NCBI GenBank assembly: GCA_910574995.1
Contig: CAJTCS010000005.1
Location: 124,001 to 188,000, forward strand
DNA: 64,000 bases
Direction of reading: 5' to 3'
Origin: Oscillospiraceae bacterium
GTDB lineage: Bacteria > Bacillota > Clostridia > Oscillospirales > Acutalibacteraceae
Of the stretch, positions 17,405-25,973 are shown piece by piece. The translations under genes were made by a program, and so were the position numbers. The stretch's first letter is position 1; each line of letters opens with the position of its first letter. The notes beneath the pieces are model-generated. The model had not been told where the DNA came from. It worked only from the letters and a program-made list of their open reading frames with translations, and made no database searches.

Positions 17405-17854
17405 TCACCCTTCTGGCCGCGCCCAGTGGCCCAGCTTTGGCAGCTGCGCCTCTAGGTAGGCCCGGGCCTGCTCCGGCGGGAAAGCCTCGTTCGACATATG
17501 CCCCACCAGGAAATCCGTCAATTCCTCCAGGCTGGCATAAACAAAGGCCCCGTCCGCATAGCACCATTTGCAGTATTCCTCGTTAAAAGCGCCGTCCTTC
17601 TCCCGGCTGACGGCAGAGTCGTCCAGGGGCATGCCGCAGCACTGGCACACCAGCTTCCGGGGGGAGCCCAGGAGCGTATTAATGGAAACGTCGAACAGCT
17701 TCGACAGCAGTTTCAGCGTTTCGGTGTTGGGCACAGTTTCCCCATTTTCCCAGCGGGACACCGCCTGCCGGGTGACATATGCTTTCTGTGCCAGCGCGTC
17801 TTGGGACAAACCGTTTTTGGTCCGCAGCTCCAGGATAACCTGCTTGGTTTCCAT
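17405..17854 (-). CDS. XRE regulator with C-terminal zinc-ribbon domain
   Basis: The product has 149 residues. The N-terminal helix-turn-helix covers about residues 8-60 (LSQDALAQKAYVTRQAVSRWE and the INTLLGSP end). The C-terminal part has CQCCGMPL and, 25-30 residues on, CKWC, the pairs of a putative zinc ribbon found fused to XRE domains in Clostridia. The ATG at 17854 has GAGGTGAT upstream. A promoter lies at 17874-17902. It could sense metal or redox state through the Cys pairs; that is inference. It ends opposite the terminator of the CBS gene. Confidence 0.88.
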   Translation of the reverse strand: METKQVILELRTKNGLSQDALAQKAYVTRQAVSRWENGETVPNTETLKLLSKLFDVSINTLLGSPRKLVCQCCGMPLDDSAVSREKDGAFNEEYCKWCYADGAFVYASLEELTDFLVGHMSNEAFPPEQARAYLEAQLPKLGHWARPEG

Positions 17855-17873
17855 ATGTATCACCTCGGTAGAC

Positions 17874-17902
17874 ATCATACCACAGGCGCCGCCCGCAGGC
17901 AA
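17874..17902 (-). promoter_or_regulatory. Promoter of the XRE/zinc-ribbon gene
   Basis: On the minus strand TTGCCT, 17 bases, TATGAT. It leaves about 20 bases of leader and lies between mreB and this gene. Confidence 0.65.
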
Positions 17903-17925
17903 GCAACCCGCTGTTGCGGCGGCCT

Positions 17926-18951
17926 TTATCCGTAGGACACCAGCGGGTTCATCTTGCCGTGGCTGCGGCTGTCCATCTTGTCTATATATTTGATTGCCCG
18001 GCCCGCGCCCAGTACCACGCAGTTCTCTGGCTGCTCGAAGGTGACCACTGGGATCTTGGTCTTTTTCGACAGCAGCGTAGACATGCCGTACAGGTTGGCC
18101 GAGCCCCCGGTGAGGTAGATGCCGTCGGTAAAGATGTCTGCCAGCAGCTCCGGGGGGGTCTCCTCCAGGGTGGCCTGTACCGTGCGCACAATGGAGATGG
18201 CCGGGTCTATCAGGGCCTCGATCATCTCGTCCGAATTCATGATGGTGGTCTCTGGCAAGCCGTTCATCGCGTTGCGCCCTTTTAAGACGAAGGTTTCCAA
18301 CGTCTTTTTAGGATACGCGCACCCAATGGCCTTTTTTGCCTCCTCGGCCATGCGGTCGCCTATGACCAGGTTGAACTTCCGGCGTACATATTTCACGATG
18401 GCGTCGTTGAAATCGCACCCGGCTATGTTGGTGGAATTGGCGATGGCAATGCCATTGAGGGAGATGACGGCCATGTCGGTGGCCCCTTCCCCTATGTCCA
18501 CAATCATGGTGCCGTGGGGCACGGCGATATCGACCCCGGCCCCGATGGCCGCGGCCACAGGCTCTTCAATCAGGCACACCTTGCGCACGCCCGCCGCGCT
18601 GATGGCCTCTACCACGGCGCGTTTCTCCACCTCTGTGATGCCGCAGGGGACGCTGACCACCACCCGGGGCATGAACAGACGGCTGGTGCCAATCTCCCGC
18701 AGGTAATGGGTAATCAGGTGCTCGGCCAGGGAGAAGTCGGAGATGACGCCGTTGCTTAAGGGGCGCGCCACCGTGATACGCTCGGAGGTGCGGCCCAGCA
18801 TCTTATAGGCCTCGGTGCCGATGGCGATGACCTCGTCGGTCAGGTTGTCCACAGCGATGATAGACGGCTCGCTGAGGACGATGCCCTTGCCGTCCAGGTA
18901 CACCTTGAATTTTGCCGTACCTAAGTCTATGGCGATATCGATTCCAATCAT
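17926..18951 (-). CDS. mreB: MreB/Mbl-type actin homologue
   Basis: MreB polymerises under the membrane and directs lateral wall synthesis. The product has 341 residues with the actin-fold phosphate loops: IDIAIDLGTAKFKVYLDGKG at the N-terminus, TMIVDIGEGATDMAVIS in the middle, LTGGSANLYGMSTLLSKKT near the end. It is somewhat divergent (IDIAIDLGTAK instead of the common GIDLGTAN), so an Mbl- or MreBH-like paralogue is possible. The second ATG at 18951 is preferred because GAGGGA lies just upstream. There is no mreC or mreD beside it. A promoter with TTGAAA and TATACT lies at 19020-19048. Confidence 0.9.
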   Translation of the reverse strand: MIGIDIAIDLGTAKFKVYLDGKGIVLSEPSIIAVDNLTDEVIAIGTEAYKMLGRTSERITVARPLSNGVISDFSLAEHLITHYLREIGTSRLFMPRVVVSVPCGITEVEKRAVVEAISAAGVRKVCLIEEPVAAAIGAGVDIAVPHGTMIVDIGEGATDMAVISLNGIAIANSTNIAGCDFNDAIVKYVRRKFNLVIGDRMAEEAKKAIGCAYPKKTLETFVLKGRNAMNGLPETTIMNSDEMIEALIDPAISIVRTVQATLEETPPELLADIFTDGIYLTGGSANLYGMSTLLSKKTKIPVVTFEQPENCVVLGAGRAIKYIDKMDSRSHGKMNPLVSYG

Positions 18952-19019
18952 GACTTCCCTCATCCTAAAAGTTATTCCACAGGCCGCAGGCGCATAGGGC
19001 GCGGCTACACTTATTGTCC

Positions 19020-19048
19020 AGTATACTACACCGCGCGCTTTTTTTCAA
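19020..19048 (-). promoter_or_regulatory. Promoter of mreB
   Basis: On the minus strand TTGAAA, 17 bases, TATACT, about 70 bases before the mreB start. Confidence 0.75.
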
Positions 19049-19142
19049 CTCGAATCTTTTCCCAGCGCAGAGGGCCGCGCACCCATACCCCATATAGCGG
19101 GGGAAATAGGAACGGAAAATTTCAAAAAAAGCGATTCTTCCC

Positions 19143-19171
19143 TTGCAAAATCCTTTGGCCTGTGGTATGAT
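19143..19171 (+). promoter_or_regulatory. Promoter of secG
   Basis: TTGCAA, 17 bases, TATGAT. With the mreB promoter it fills the 338-base divergent gap; nothing else stands out there. Confidence 0.75.
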
Positions 19172-19289
19172 ATTTTATGCTATTTTGCGGCTTTTGCAAA
19201 AAACCTGACGGCCCGGCGCGGGGATACCTTGCGCCGCCTGGCGCAGGGGTATGTATGGAATTATCAACCTGACCAAAGGGGGGACTGAC

Positions 19290-19541
19290 ATGAGCGTATT
19301 AGAAATCATCTTCGGCGTCATCCTGCTGGCGTTTTCCATCGCCATCATCCTGGTGGTGCTGCTGCAGGAGGGCAGCCAGAAGAACGTGGGCGTGGTGACA
19401 GGCGCGGCGGATACCTTTCTGTCTAAAAACAAGGCCCGGTCGGTAGACGCGTTTTTGTCCCGGTGGACAAAGGTGATCGCCATCGGCTTTTTCCTGTTTG
19501 TCATCGTGGTAAACGTTGTCATGTATTTTACTGGGAAGTAA
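19290..19541 (+). CDS. secG: Preprotein translocase subunit SecG
   Basis: This is the small subunit of the SecYEG channel. The product has 83 residues with two membrane helices: LEIIFGVILLAFSIAIILVV and, near the C-terminus, VIAIGFFLFVIVVNVVMYFT. The family loop LLQEGSQKNVGVVTGAADTFL lies between them. The ATG at 19290 follows a G-rich ribosome site. It has its own promoter and a terminator at 19600-19625. The rnr/smpB neighbours common elsewhere are absent. Confidence 0.93.
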   Translation: MSVLEIIFGVILLAFSIAIILVVLLQEGSQKNVGVVTGAADTFLSKNKARSVDAFLSRWTKVIAIGFFLFVIVVNVVMYFTGK

Positions 19542-19599
19542 CTGGCAGGACCCGCGGCGCCCCCTCTTTACCGGGGAGGGGCACGGAAGAGAAGCGACT

Positions 19600-19625
19600 G
19601 CCCCGCGGCCATGCGGGGCTTTTTC
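19600..19625 (+). terminator. Terminator of secG
   Basis: GCCCCGC and GCGGGGC form a stem with a 6-base loop, followed by five T. Confidence 0.85.
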
Positions 19626-19649
19626 TATGGGGAGCGAGGTGCCACAGGC

Positions 19650-20423
19650 GTGATACGGTTTGTTGAAAAAGACGTGGATAAGCGCAGGCTGCTGCTATTG
19701 TGCGAAGAGACGGCCTTTGGCTGTAAGATGTCCGCCCTTGTCAAATCCTATGGCTTTGACAAAGGCGTCGCCTGCTTTTGGCTGGAGGATGGGTCGGACT
19801 GCGCTTATTGCCTGGTAGACGGCCAGATGCTGGTTTCTGGCAGCGTAAAAGCCCCAGAGGAAGCCCGGGCTTTTTTGCGGGCCGTGGGGCCCCATTCCCT
19901 GCTGTGTACAGAAGCCGCTGCCAGAAGCCTGGGGGCGGCCCCCTCCGCTGTGGGCCCGCTGCTGCAAAAGACGTTGCCCCAAAAGGAACCGCCGCCGGCC
20001 CCAGCCGGGGAGGTGAACATCCGGGACATATACGGCCTTTTGGATGAGGCCGGCATGGCAGGGGAATTCGAGCCCTTTTACTTAGACCTATCCTTGAAGC
20101 TGCGCCGGGGCACAGCCCTGGCTTTCACGGAATACCGGGGCGAAAGCTTGATCGGCTGCGGGGTGGTGTCCTCCATCAGCCAGCGGGGGGCGGTCCTGTC
20201 CGCCCTGGCTGTGCGGGAAGACTGCCGCAGGCAAGGGGTGGGCAGCGCCCTCTTGGCCCGGGCGGAGGCCTGCCTGCCTGGGCGGGAGTTGTACATATTC
20301 CGGGAGGCAGGCAAGAACGAATCCTTCTACCGCAGGCTGGGGTACGCCCAGGCGGACACCTGGGCTTTTTCACGGCTGCAGCCTGGCAAGCAGAAAGGGG
20401 ACGGCTATGGTACCGTATTTTAG
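19650..20423 (+). CDS. Protein with C-terminal GNAT acetyltransferase domain
   Basis: The product has 257 residues. The C-terminal half is a GNAT fold: LAVREDCRRQGVGSALLARA is the acetyl-CoA-binding loop, and KNESFYRRLGY a late family motif. The N-terminal half, about 130 residues, has no feature I recognise; such halves are seen in other Clostridial GNAT proteins. GTG at 19650 is preferred because GCGAGG lies before it; the ATG-opened frame from 19611 would start inside the secG terminator. Its end overlaps the start of the next gene by 17 bases, so they are probably co-translated. Substrate unknown. Confidence 0.75.
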   Translation: MIRFVEKDVDKRRLLLLCEETAFGCKMSALVKSYGFDKGVACFWLEDGSDCAYCLVDGQMLVSGSVKAPEEARAFLRAVGPHSLLCTEAAARSLGAAPSAVGPLLQKTLPQKEPPPAPAGEVNIRDIYGLLDEAGMAGEFEPFYLDLSLKLRRGTALAFTEYRGESLIGCGVVSSISQRGAVLSALAVREDCRRQGVGSALLARAEACLPGRELYIFREAGKNESFYRRLGYAQADTWAFSRLQPGKQKGDGYGTVF

Positions 20424-21678
20424 AATAGACGAAAGGCTGTTGGCCCTGTCAGACCAGGCGGAAAGGCAGGCCCAGGGCGCTTTCGGGCAGATTGAAGATA
20501 TCCAGCGGTATAACCAACAGAAAATGCTGGCCGCCTTTAACCGGGCCGGGGTCAGCGAGCGGCACCTGGGGGGCAGCACCGGCTATGGGTATGGAGACCC
20601 GGGCCGGGATGTATTGGACCAGGTGTACGCCTATGCCCTGGGTGCGGAGGACGCCCTGGTGCGGTGGAATTTTGTCAGCGGCACCCACACCCTCGCTGTG
20701 GCCCTGTTTGGTTTGCTGCGGCCCGGCGATACGATGCTATGCATAACCGGCACGCCCTATGACACCATACAGGGGGTCATAGGCCTGCCGGGCCGGGAGG
20801 AGCCCGGCTGCATGAAGGAATACGGCATCGCCTATGAGCAGCTGGACCTGTTGCCAGACGGGTCGCCGGACTACGCCGGGATGGAGGGGCGTATCAGCCC
20901 GCGCTATAAAATGGTATATATCCAGCGTTCCCGGGGATACAGCCTACGGCCCTCTTTTTCCGTGGAGGAAATCGGCCGCATGGCTGAAATTGCCAAGAAA
21001 AAGGCCCCGGGCTGCATGGTTATGGTGGACAACTGCTATGGGGAGTTTGTGGAAAAAATTGAGCCCGTTGCTCTGGGCGCAGACATAATAGCCGGGTCGC
21101 TGATCAAGAACCCTGGCGGGGGCGTCGCCCCCACAGGGGGATATATTGCCGGGCGGCGGGACCTGGTAGAGCTGTGCGCCTACCGGCTGACCACCCCAGG
21201 CACCGGGCGGGAAATCGGCTGCACCCTGGGCCACAACCGCGAGCTGTTCTTAGGGGCTTTCCACGCGCCCCATGTGGCGGGGGAAGCCCTGAAGACCGCT
21301 GTGTTCGCTTCCGCCCTGTTTTCCTCCTTAGGATTCCCCGTCACCCCTACGCCCCTGGAGCCCCGGGCCGACATCATCCAAGTGGTAGAGCTGGGCAGCC
21401 CCCAGGCGTTGGCCGCTTTCTGCCGGGGGGTGCAGAAAGGCGCGCCGGTCGATTCCTTCGTTACCCCCGAACCCAGCCCCATGCCTGGCTATGACAGCCA
21501 GGTGATCATGGCGGCGGGGGCTTTCACCTTGGGCTCTTCCATCGAACTTTCCGCCGACGGCCCCCTGCGCCCACCCTACGCCGCGTGGATGCAAGGCGGG
21601 CTGAACTACCACAGCGGCCAGCTGGGCATGTTGTTGGCCGCGCAAGAGATGCTGGACGCGGGGCTGGCGTCCCTATAA
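20407..21678 (+). CDS. Methionine gamma-lyase-like PLP enzyme (aluminium-resistance/YnbB family)
   Basis: This belongs to the fold-type I PLP enzymes related to cystathionine gamma-synthase, long annotated as aluminium resistance protein. The product has 423 residues, as expected. Visible are a PLP-phosphate region near FVSGTHTLAVALFGLLRPGD, MVMVDNCYGEFVE with the Asp that contacts the ring nitrogen, and GADIIAGSLIKNPGGG with the presumed Schiff-base Lys. The exact reaction for the family is poorly established; carbon-sulfur lyase activity is an inference. In other Firmicutes it lies next to glnR or hfq; here it follows a GNAT gene. Confidence 0.88.
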   Translation: MVPYFRIDERLLALSDQAERQAQGAFGQIEDIQRYNQQKMLAAFNRAGVSERHLGGSTGYGYGDPGRDVLDQVYAYALGAEDALVRWNFVSGTHTLAVALFGLLRPGDTMLCITGTPYDTIQGVIGLPGREEPGCMKEYGIAYEQLDLLPDGSPDYAGMEGRISPRYKMVYIQRSRGYSLRPSFSVEEIGRMAEIAKKKAPGCMVMVDNCYGEFVEKIEPVALGADIIAGSLIKNPGGGVAPTGGYIAGRRDLVELCAYRLTTPGTGREIGCTLGHNRELFLGAFHAPHVAGEALKTAVFASALFSSLGFPVTPTPLEPRADIIQVVELGSPQALAAFCRGVQKGAPVDSFVTPEPSPMPGYDSQVIMAAGAFTLGSSIELSADGPLRPPYAAWMQGGLNYHSGQLGMLLAAQEMLDAGLASL

Positions 21679-21691
21679 GCAAAAAATGCCT

Positions 21692-21726
21692 GCCGCTGCA
21701 GAGCCCATTCTGTAGCGGCTTTTTTA
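21692..21726 (+). terminator. Terminator after the PLP enzyme gene
   Basis: GCCGCTGCAGA pairs with TCTGTAGCGGC (one G-T pair), followed by TTTTTT. Confidence 0.85.
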
Positions 21727-21747
21727 AAGGAAGGGGAGGTTTTGCCA

Positions 21748-22311
21748 ATGGATATGGAAAAAATACGCCGGGCAGTGGCGGACATTTTAGAGGCTGTGGG
21801 GGAAGACCCAAGCCGGGAGGGCCTGCGGGAAACCCCAGACCGGGTGGCCCGCATGTATGCGGAGATTTTCTCGGGCCTGGGGGCCGACCCCCAGGAACAC
21901 CTGAAGCTTTTCCAAGAGGAGGGCCGCCACGACGAGCTGGTGCTGGTAAAGGATATCCCCCTATATTCCGTGTGCGAACACCACCTGCTGCCCTTCATCG
22001 GCAAGGCCCACATCGCCTATATCCCCCAAAACGGGCGCATCATCGGCCTTTCCAAGTTCTCCCGCATTGTAGACTGCTTTGCCCGCCGCCCCCAGGTACA
22101 GGAACGCCTGACTGGGGAGATCGCGGATTTCCTGTACCAGCACATCAACCCCCTGGGTGTGGCGGTGTTTATCGAAGCCGAACACCTGTGTATGACTATG
22201 CGGGGCGCCAGGGCCGCGGGCTCTAGCACCCAGACCTCCGCCCTGCGGGGCTGTATGCGCAGCGACGCCAAAACCCGGGCCGAGGTGATGTCCTTGTTAG
22301 GCGGGCGGTAA
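21748..22311 (+). CDS. folE: GTP cyclohydrolase I
   Basis: This enzyme converts GTP to 7,8-dihydroneopterin triphosphate, the first step of folate synthesis. The product has 187 residues. Zinc and active-site residues are in the [20 protein letters not shown] segment, with further family motifs [17 protein letters not shown] and [11 protein letters not shown] 21748 has GGAGG 8 bases upstream. It begins a folE-folP-mutY run; folB and folK are not adjacent. Confidence 0.97.
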   Translation: MDMEKIRRAVADILEAVGEDPSREGLRETPDRVARMYAEIFSGLGADPQEHLKLFQEEGRHDELVLVKDIPLYSVCEHHLLPFIGKAHIAYIPQNGRIIGLSKFSRIVDCFARRPQVQERLTGEIADFLYQHINPLGVAVFIEAEHLCMTMRGARAAGSSTQTSALRGCMRSDAKTRAEVMSLLGGR

Positions 22312-22370
22312 AGGGTACAGCTTACCGGATACCGCCTATAAAATGCAAAGCAGAAAGGACGGAGGCCCCC

Positions 22371-23201
22371 ATGCAAAACCCTGATGCTTCCCCTGGGACG
22401 TTCAACGCCCGGGGCCACACGTTCCCCCTCAGCCGTACGTATGTCATGGGCATCCTCAATGTGACCCCCGACTCGTTCTCAGACGGGGGGGAATACTTTT
22501 CACCCCAGGCCGCCATTGCCCGGGCCAAGGAAATGGCGGCCCAGGGGGCTGATATCCTGGATGTGGGCGGGCAGTCTACCCGGCCGGGGCATACGCCGGT
22601 CACACAAGAGGAAGAGTGGGAACGCCTGAAAAACGTCCTGCCCGCCCTGGTAAGCGAGACGGGCCTGGCCGTCTCTGTGGATACCTTTTACCCCTGGGTG
22701 GCCAGGAAGGCTTTGCTGGCTGGGGCCCACATTATCAACGACGTTTCCGGCTTCCCTGACGCCATGTTGGCCGCTGCGGCTGAGTCCGGCTGCGGCTGCA
22801 TCGTTATGTACCCGGTGGGCGGCGGGGCAGCCCAGGCCCGGGCCTTTTTCCAGGGCCGCCTGGAAGCCGCCAGGCGGTTCGGCATAGGAAAAGAACGTCT
22901 CTGCTTTGACCCAGGCATTGGCTTTGGCAAAACCCGCGAGGAAGACCTGGGGCTTATCGCACAGGTGGGCGCATACCGTATACCCGGCGTATGCCTGTTG
23001 ATGGCCGCCTCACGCAAACGGGTGACTGGCTTCCTCTGTGGCAACCCGCCTTTTGAAAAGCGCCTGCCAGCCACCATCGCCTGCCATACCGCAGCCATAT
23101 TGGCTGGGGCGGATATGGTCCGCGTCCACGATGTGGCCGAGGGGGTACAGGCGGCAAAGATGGCGGACGGCCTGCGGTACAGCCTGTGTGGCAAGCCCTA
23201 G
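22371..23201 (+). CDS. folP: Dihydropteroate synthase
   Basis: This enzyme joins p-aminobenzoate to dihydropterin pyrophosphate. The product has 276 residues. The TIM-barrel signatures are MGILNVTPDSFSDGG, ADILDVGGQSTRPG and INDVSGF; LCFDPGIGFGKT and the late basic AASRKRVTG loop complete the site. GGACGGAGG precedes the ATG. It lies 59 bases after folE, in a folate operon. Confidence 0.97.
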   Translation: MQNPDASPGTFNARGHTFPLSRTYVMGILNVTPDSFSDGGEYFSPQAAIARAKEMAAQGADILDVGGQSTRPGHTPVTQEEEWERLKNVLPALVSETGLAVSVDTFYPWVARKALLAGAHIINDVSGFPDAMLAAAAESGCGCIVMYPVGGGAAQARAFFQGRLEAARRFGIGKERLCFDPGIGFGKTREEDLGLIAQVGAYRIPGVCLLMAASRKRVTGFLCGNPPFEKRLPATIACHTAAILAGADMVRVHDVAEGVQAAKMADGLRYSLCGKP

Positions 23202-23235
23202 CGGGGGGAGCTGCCTGCCAAGAAAGGAGAAGCCT

Positions 23236-24333
23236 ATGGATGACGCCCTTTTAGCCCAGGTGCCCTTGCCCCTGCTGGACTGGTACGCCCACAACGCCCG
23301 CAGCCTCCCCTGGCGGGACAATCCCACGCCTTACCGTGTGTGGGTGTCGGAAATCATGCTGCAGCAAACCCGGGTGGAAGCTGTGAAGCCCTATTTCCAA
23401 CGGTTTATGGAGGCGCTGCCTACCATAGCGGAACTGGCCGCCGCGCCGGAAGAACAGGTGCTGAAGCTGTGGGAAGGCCTGGGGTATTACAGCCGGGCCC
23501 GGAACCTGCAACGGGCAGCCCAAAAGGCTGCGGCCCGGTTTGGCGGGGAATTGCCCGGCACTGTGCCGGAATTGCTCTCCCTGCCAGGGATCGGCCCGTA
23601 TACGGCCGGGGCAATAGCCTCCATCGCTTTCGGGGCCCAGGCCCCAGCTGTAGACGGCAATGTGTTGCGTGTGGTTTCCCGGCTGCTGTGCCGGGAGGAG
23701 GACGTCCTCTCCCCAGCCGTAAAAAAGCGGACCGAGCGCCAGCTGGCAGCCATTTTGCCCCCAGGCCGGGCTGGGGATTTCAACCAGGCTATGATGGAAC
23801 TGGGAGCCCTCGTCTGCCTGCCAGGGGCCGCGGCCAAGTGTGCCCAATGCCCCTTAGCCGCCCTTTGCGAAGCACACCGTTTGGGGGTCGAGGCCAGCCT
23901 GCCGGTGAAGTCCCCCAAAAGGCCCCGGAAGATAGAAGACCGCACGGTTTTTGTGTTGACCTGCCAAGGCCAGGCGGCTTTGCGCATGCGCCCGGCAAAG
24001 GGGCTGCTGGCCGGGCTGTGGGAGCTGCCCGGCAAAGAAGGTTTCTTCAACGAGGCGGAGGCCCAGGTCCTGCTGGGAAGCTGGGGGCTGCGCCCCGGCC
24101 GCTTAGAGCCCCTAGGCGAGGCCCGGCATGTTTTCTCCCATATCGAATGGCACATGACAGCCTGGGCGGCCAGTGTGGAGGGGCCCGCGCCGGGCTTTTT
24201 CTGGGCTACAGAGGGGCAGCTGCGCCAGGAGGTGGCTTTGCCCTCCGCTTTCAAGGCGTACCGGGAGGCATTGGAAGCGCGGTTGCGGGCCTCTATGCCC
24301 GGGGCTTCTGAAGCGCGCCAAAATGGTATATGA
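23236..24333 (+). CDS. mutY: A/G-specific adenine DNA glycosylase
   Basis: MutY removes adenine mispaired with 8-oxoguanine. The product has 365 residues. The HhH-GPD core has the catalytic Glu in SEIMLQQTRV, LPGIGPYTAGAIASIAFG and the catalytic Asp in AVDGNVLRV. The [4Fe-4S] loop is C-x7-C-x2-C-x5-C (CLPGAAAKC to CPLAALC), one residue longer at the first gap than the E. coli form. A C-terminal NUDIX-like domain recognises 8-oxoG. AAAGGAG precedes ATG 23236; the frame upstream of it overlaps folP and is not used. Confidence 0.96.
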   Translation: MDDALLAQVPLPLLDWYAHNARSLPWRDNPTPYRVWVSEIMLQQTRVEAVKPYFQRFMEALPTIAELAAAPEEQVLKLWEGLGYYSRARNLQRAAQKAAARFGGELPGTVPELLSLPGIGPYTAGAIASIAFGAQAPAVDGNVLRVVSRLLCREEDVLSPAVKKRTERQLAAILPPGRAGDFNQAMMELGALVCLPGAAAKCAQCPLAALCEAHRLGVEASLPVKSPKRPRKIEDRTVFVLTCQGQAALRMRPAKGLLAGLWELPGKEGFFNEAEAQVLLGSWGLRPGRLEPLGEARHVFSHIEWHMTAWAASVEGPAPGFFWATEGQLRQEVALPSAFKAYREALEARLRASMPGASEARQNGI

Positions 24334-24391
24334 CGGGCCGGTTCCTGTGCAAGGATCTCTTATATCCCCGCCGCCGTATAAATAAGCTTGA

Positions 24392-24439
24392 GGAATGGAT
24401 GGGGCCGGACGCTGCGCAGCGCCCGGCCCCATCCATTCC
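24392..24439. repeat. 48-base near-perfect palindrome
   Basis: A 17-base arm at 24392-24408 is exactly complementary to 24423-24439, and the 14 bases between them again fold back (CGCTG/CAGCG). It lies between the convergent ends of mutY and pilT. There is no T-run on either side. It may act as a bidirectional transcription barrier or RNA-end protector; this is inference. Confidence 0.7.
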
Positions 24440-24506
24440 TGCCATGCCCCCCGTTTGCTGGGAGGCCCTTTCCCTTCATCGCCTATAAATTCCCGGTTTT
24501 AATGCA

Positions 24507-25568
24507 TTACCGGGCGGCTAAACGTTTTGCCATTACGTCATAATTCACACAATACACCAAGGCGGTCTCTTTGGTGATCTTCCCCTGTCGGAATAGCTTC
24601 AACAGGCTGCCGTCCATGGTGCACATGCCTTCCTCCGCCCCGGACATCATCACAGAATCCAGCTGGTGCAGCTTGTCTTCCCGGATCATATTCTGGATGG
24701 CATTGTTGGTCTTCATAATCTCGAATACCGGCAATAGCGTCCCATCTGTCCCAGGTACCAGCTGCTGGCAGACCACACCCTTTAGAAGCTGGGAAAGCTG
24801 GATCTTCACCTGGTGCTGCTGGTTGGCTGGGAAAACGTCTATGATGCGCGTAATGGTATTGGCGGCGCTGCTGGTATGCAAGGTGCTGAACAGCAGCAAG
24901 CCCGTCTCGGTGGCAGTGATGGCCGCTGAAATGGTGTCATAGTCCCGCATTTCCCCCAAAAGGATCACGTCTGGGCTCTCACGCAGGGCCGAACGCAGGG
25001 CGGCCGTGTAGCCGGGGGTATCGATGGATATTTCCCGCTGGGTGACGATGGCCTTTTCATGGCGGTATACATATTCGATGGGGTCTTCCATGGTAATGAT
25101 GTGGCAGTCGCGGCTTTGGTTGATACGCTGAATCATGCAGGCCAACGTGGTAGACTTCCCTGTCCCCACCGCGCCGGTAACCAGGATGAGCCCCTTCTGG
25201 TTTTCCGCCAAAGCCAGCACCTCTTCCGGGATGCCCAACTCCTGGGGGTCTGGCAGGCCGAACTGGATAAGGCGGATTACTGCGGCCAAAGAGCCCCGCT
25301 GGCGGAAAATATTCACCCGGAAGCGCCCCAGCCCCCGCATGGCGAAGGAGAAGTCATCGTCTGCGCCTTTGGCCAGGCGGGTTTGCTCACGTCCGCTAAG
25401 CTGGTAGATCTGCCCAATAAGCGCCTGGGTGCGCTCTGGCATAAGCACGCCCTCGCCCAGGCGGAGCTGACGGCCCTCCTGCTTCAGGGTAACGGGCAGG
25501 CCCGCCACCAAAAACACATCGGACGCATCCTTTTCCACGGCCTGTGCCAGGATCTCCTGTATCTCCAT
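24507..25568 (-). CDS. pilT: PilT-type twitching ATPase
   Basis: PilT hexamers power retraction of type IV pili. The product has 353 residues. The N-terminal PAS-like part contains EKDASDVFLVAGLP; the core has Walker A GAVGTGKSTT, the Asp box ITMEDPIEYVYRH, Walker B ILLGEMRD and the His box STLHTSSAANTI, then QLLKGVVCQQLVP. These fit PilT better than PilB, GspE or ComGA. It is the last gene of a run with a PilC-like protein and small pilin-like proteins. No PilB extension ATPase lies in the window. Confidence 0.92.
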   Translation of the reverse strand: MEIQEILAQAVEKDASDVFLVAGLPVTLKQEGRQLRLGEGVLMPERTQALIGQIYQLSGREQTRLAKGADDDFSFAMRGLGRFRVNIFRQRGSLAAVIRLIQFGLPDPQELGIPEEVLALAENQKGLILVTGAVGTGKSTTLACMIQRINQSRDCHIITMEDPIEYVYRHEKAIVTQREISIDTPGYTAALRSALRESPDVILLGEMRDYDTISAAITATETGLLLFSTLHTSSAANTITRIIDVFPANQQHQVKIQLSQLLKGVVCQQLVPGTDGTLLPVFEIMKTNNAIQNMIREDKLHQLDSVMMSGAEEGMCTMDGSLLKLFRQGKITKETALVYCVNYDVMAKRLAAR

Positions 25569-25586
25569 TGCGTTCTTTCCCCTTTC

Positions 25587-25973
25587 TTATTCCCCGGGCC
25601 ATAACCCGCCTAGCTCTTCCTGGGGTTCCCAATCCTGGCTGAACTGCCAGCTGACCACCTGGAAGCCGTCTTCCTGGGGCTGCAGCCCAATGCGCAGGCT
25701 AGCCCCCGCTTGCTGGAAAGTCTGCCAGCAAGCGCCGTTGCCGTCCCGCTCTAGGGCGGCCAGAGCCGCCGGGTCCTCTTCCAAACCCTGTAGGAAAGCC
25801 TGCCCCTGGGCCTCCAGGCTGTACCGCGCCTGCACCGAGGCCGCATGCCGTTCCGCCATAGCCAGGTCGCCCCGGGCAGTGGTAAAGGTAAGCAGCCCCA
25901 ACACCGTCACACAGATGGCTACCACAGCCAGCAGCAGCGCCAAAGGGCCCAGCCGTACCGGTATCCGATTCAT
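25587..25973 (-). CDS. Small pilin-locus membrane protein
   Basis: The product has 128 residues. One N-terminal hydrophobic helix (LGPLALLLAVVAICVTVLGL) is followed by a charged alpha-helical region (MAERHAASVQARYSLEAQGQ) and a short C-terminal domain. This resembles the architecture of PilX-like minor pilins, but there is no canonical prepilin cleavage motif. The start overlaps the stop of the preceding gene by 4 bases (ATGA), so it is translationally coupled. The role is inferred from position next to pilT. Confidence 0.6.
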   Translation of the reverse strand: MNRIPVRLGPLALLLAVVAICVTVLGLLTFTTARGDLAMAERHAASVQARYSLEAQGQAFLQGLEEDPAALAALERDGNGACWQTFQQAGASLRIGLQPQEDGFQVVSWQFSQDWEPQEELGGLWPGE

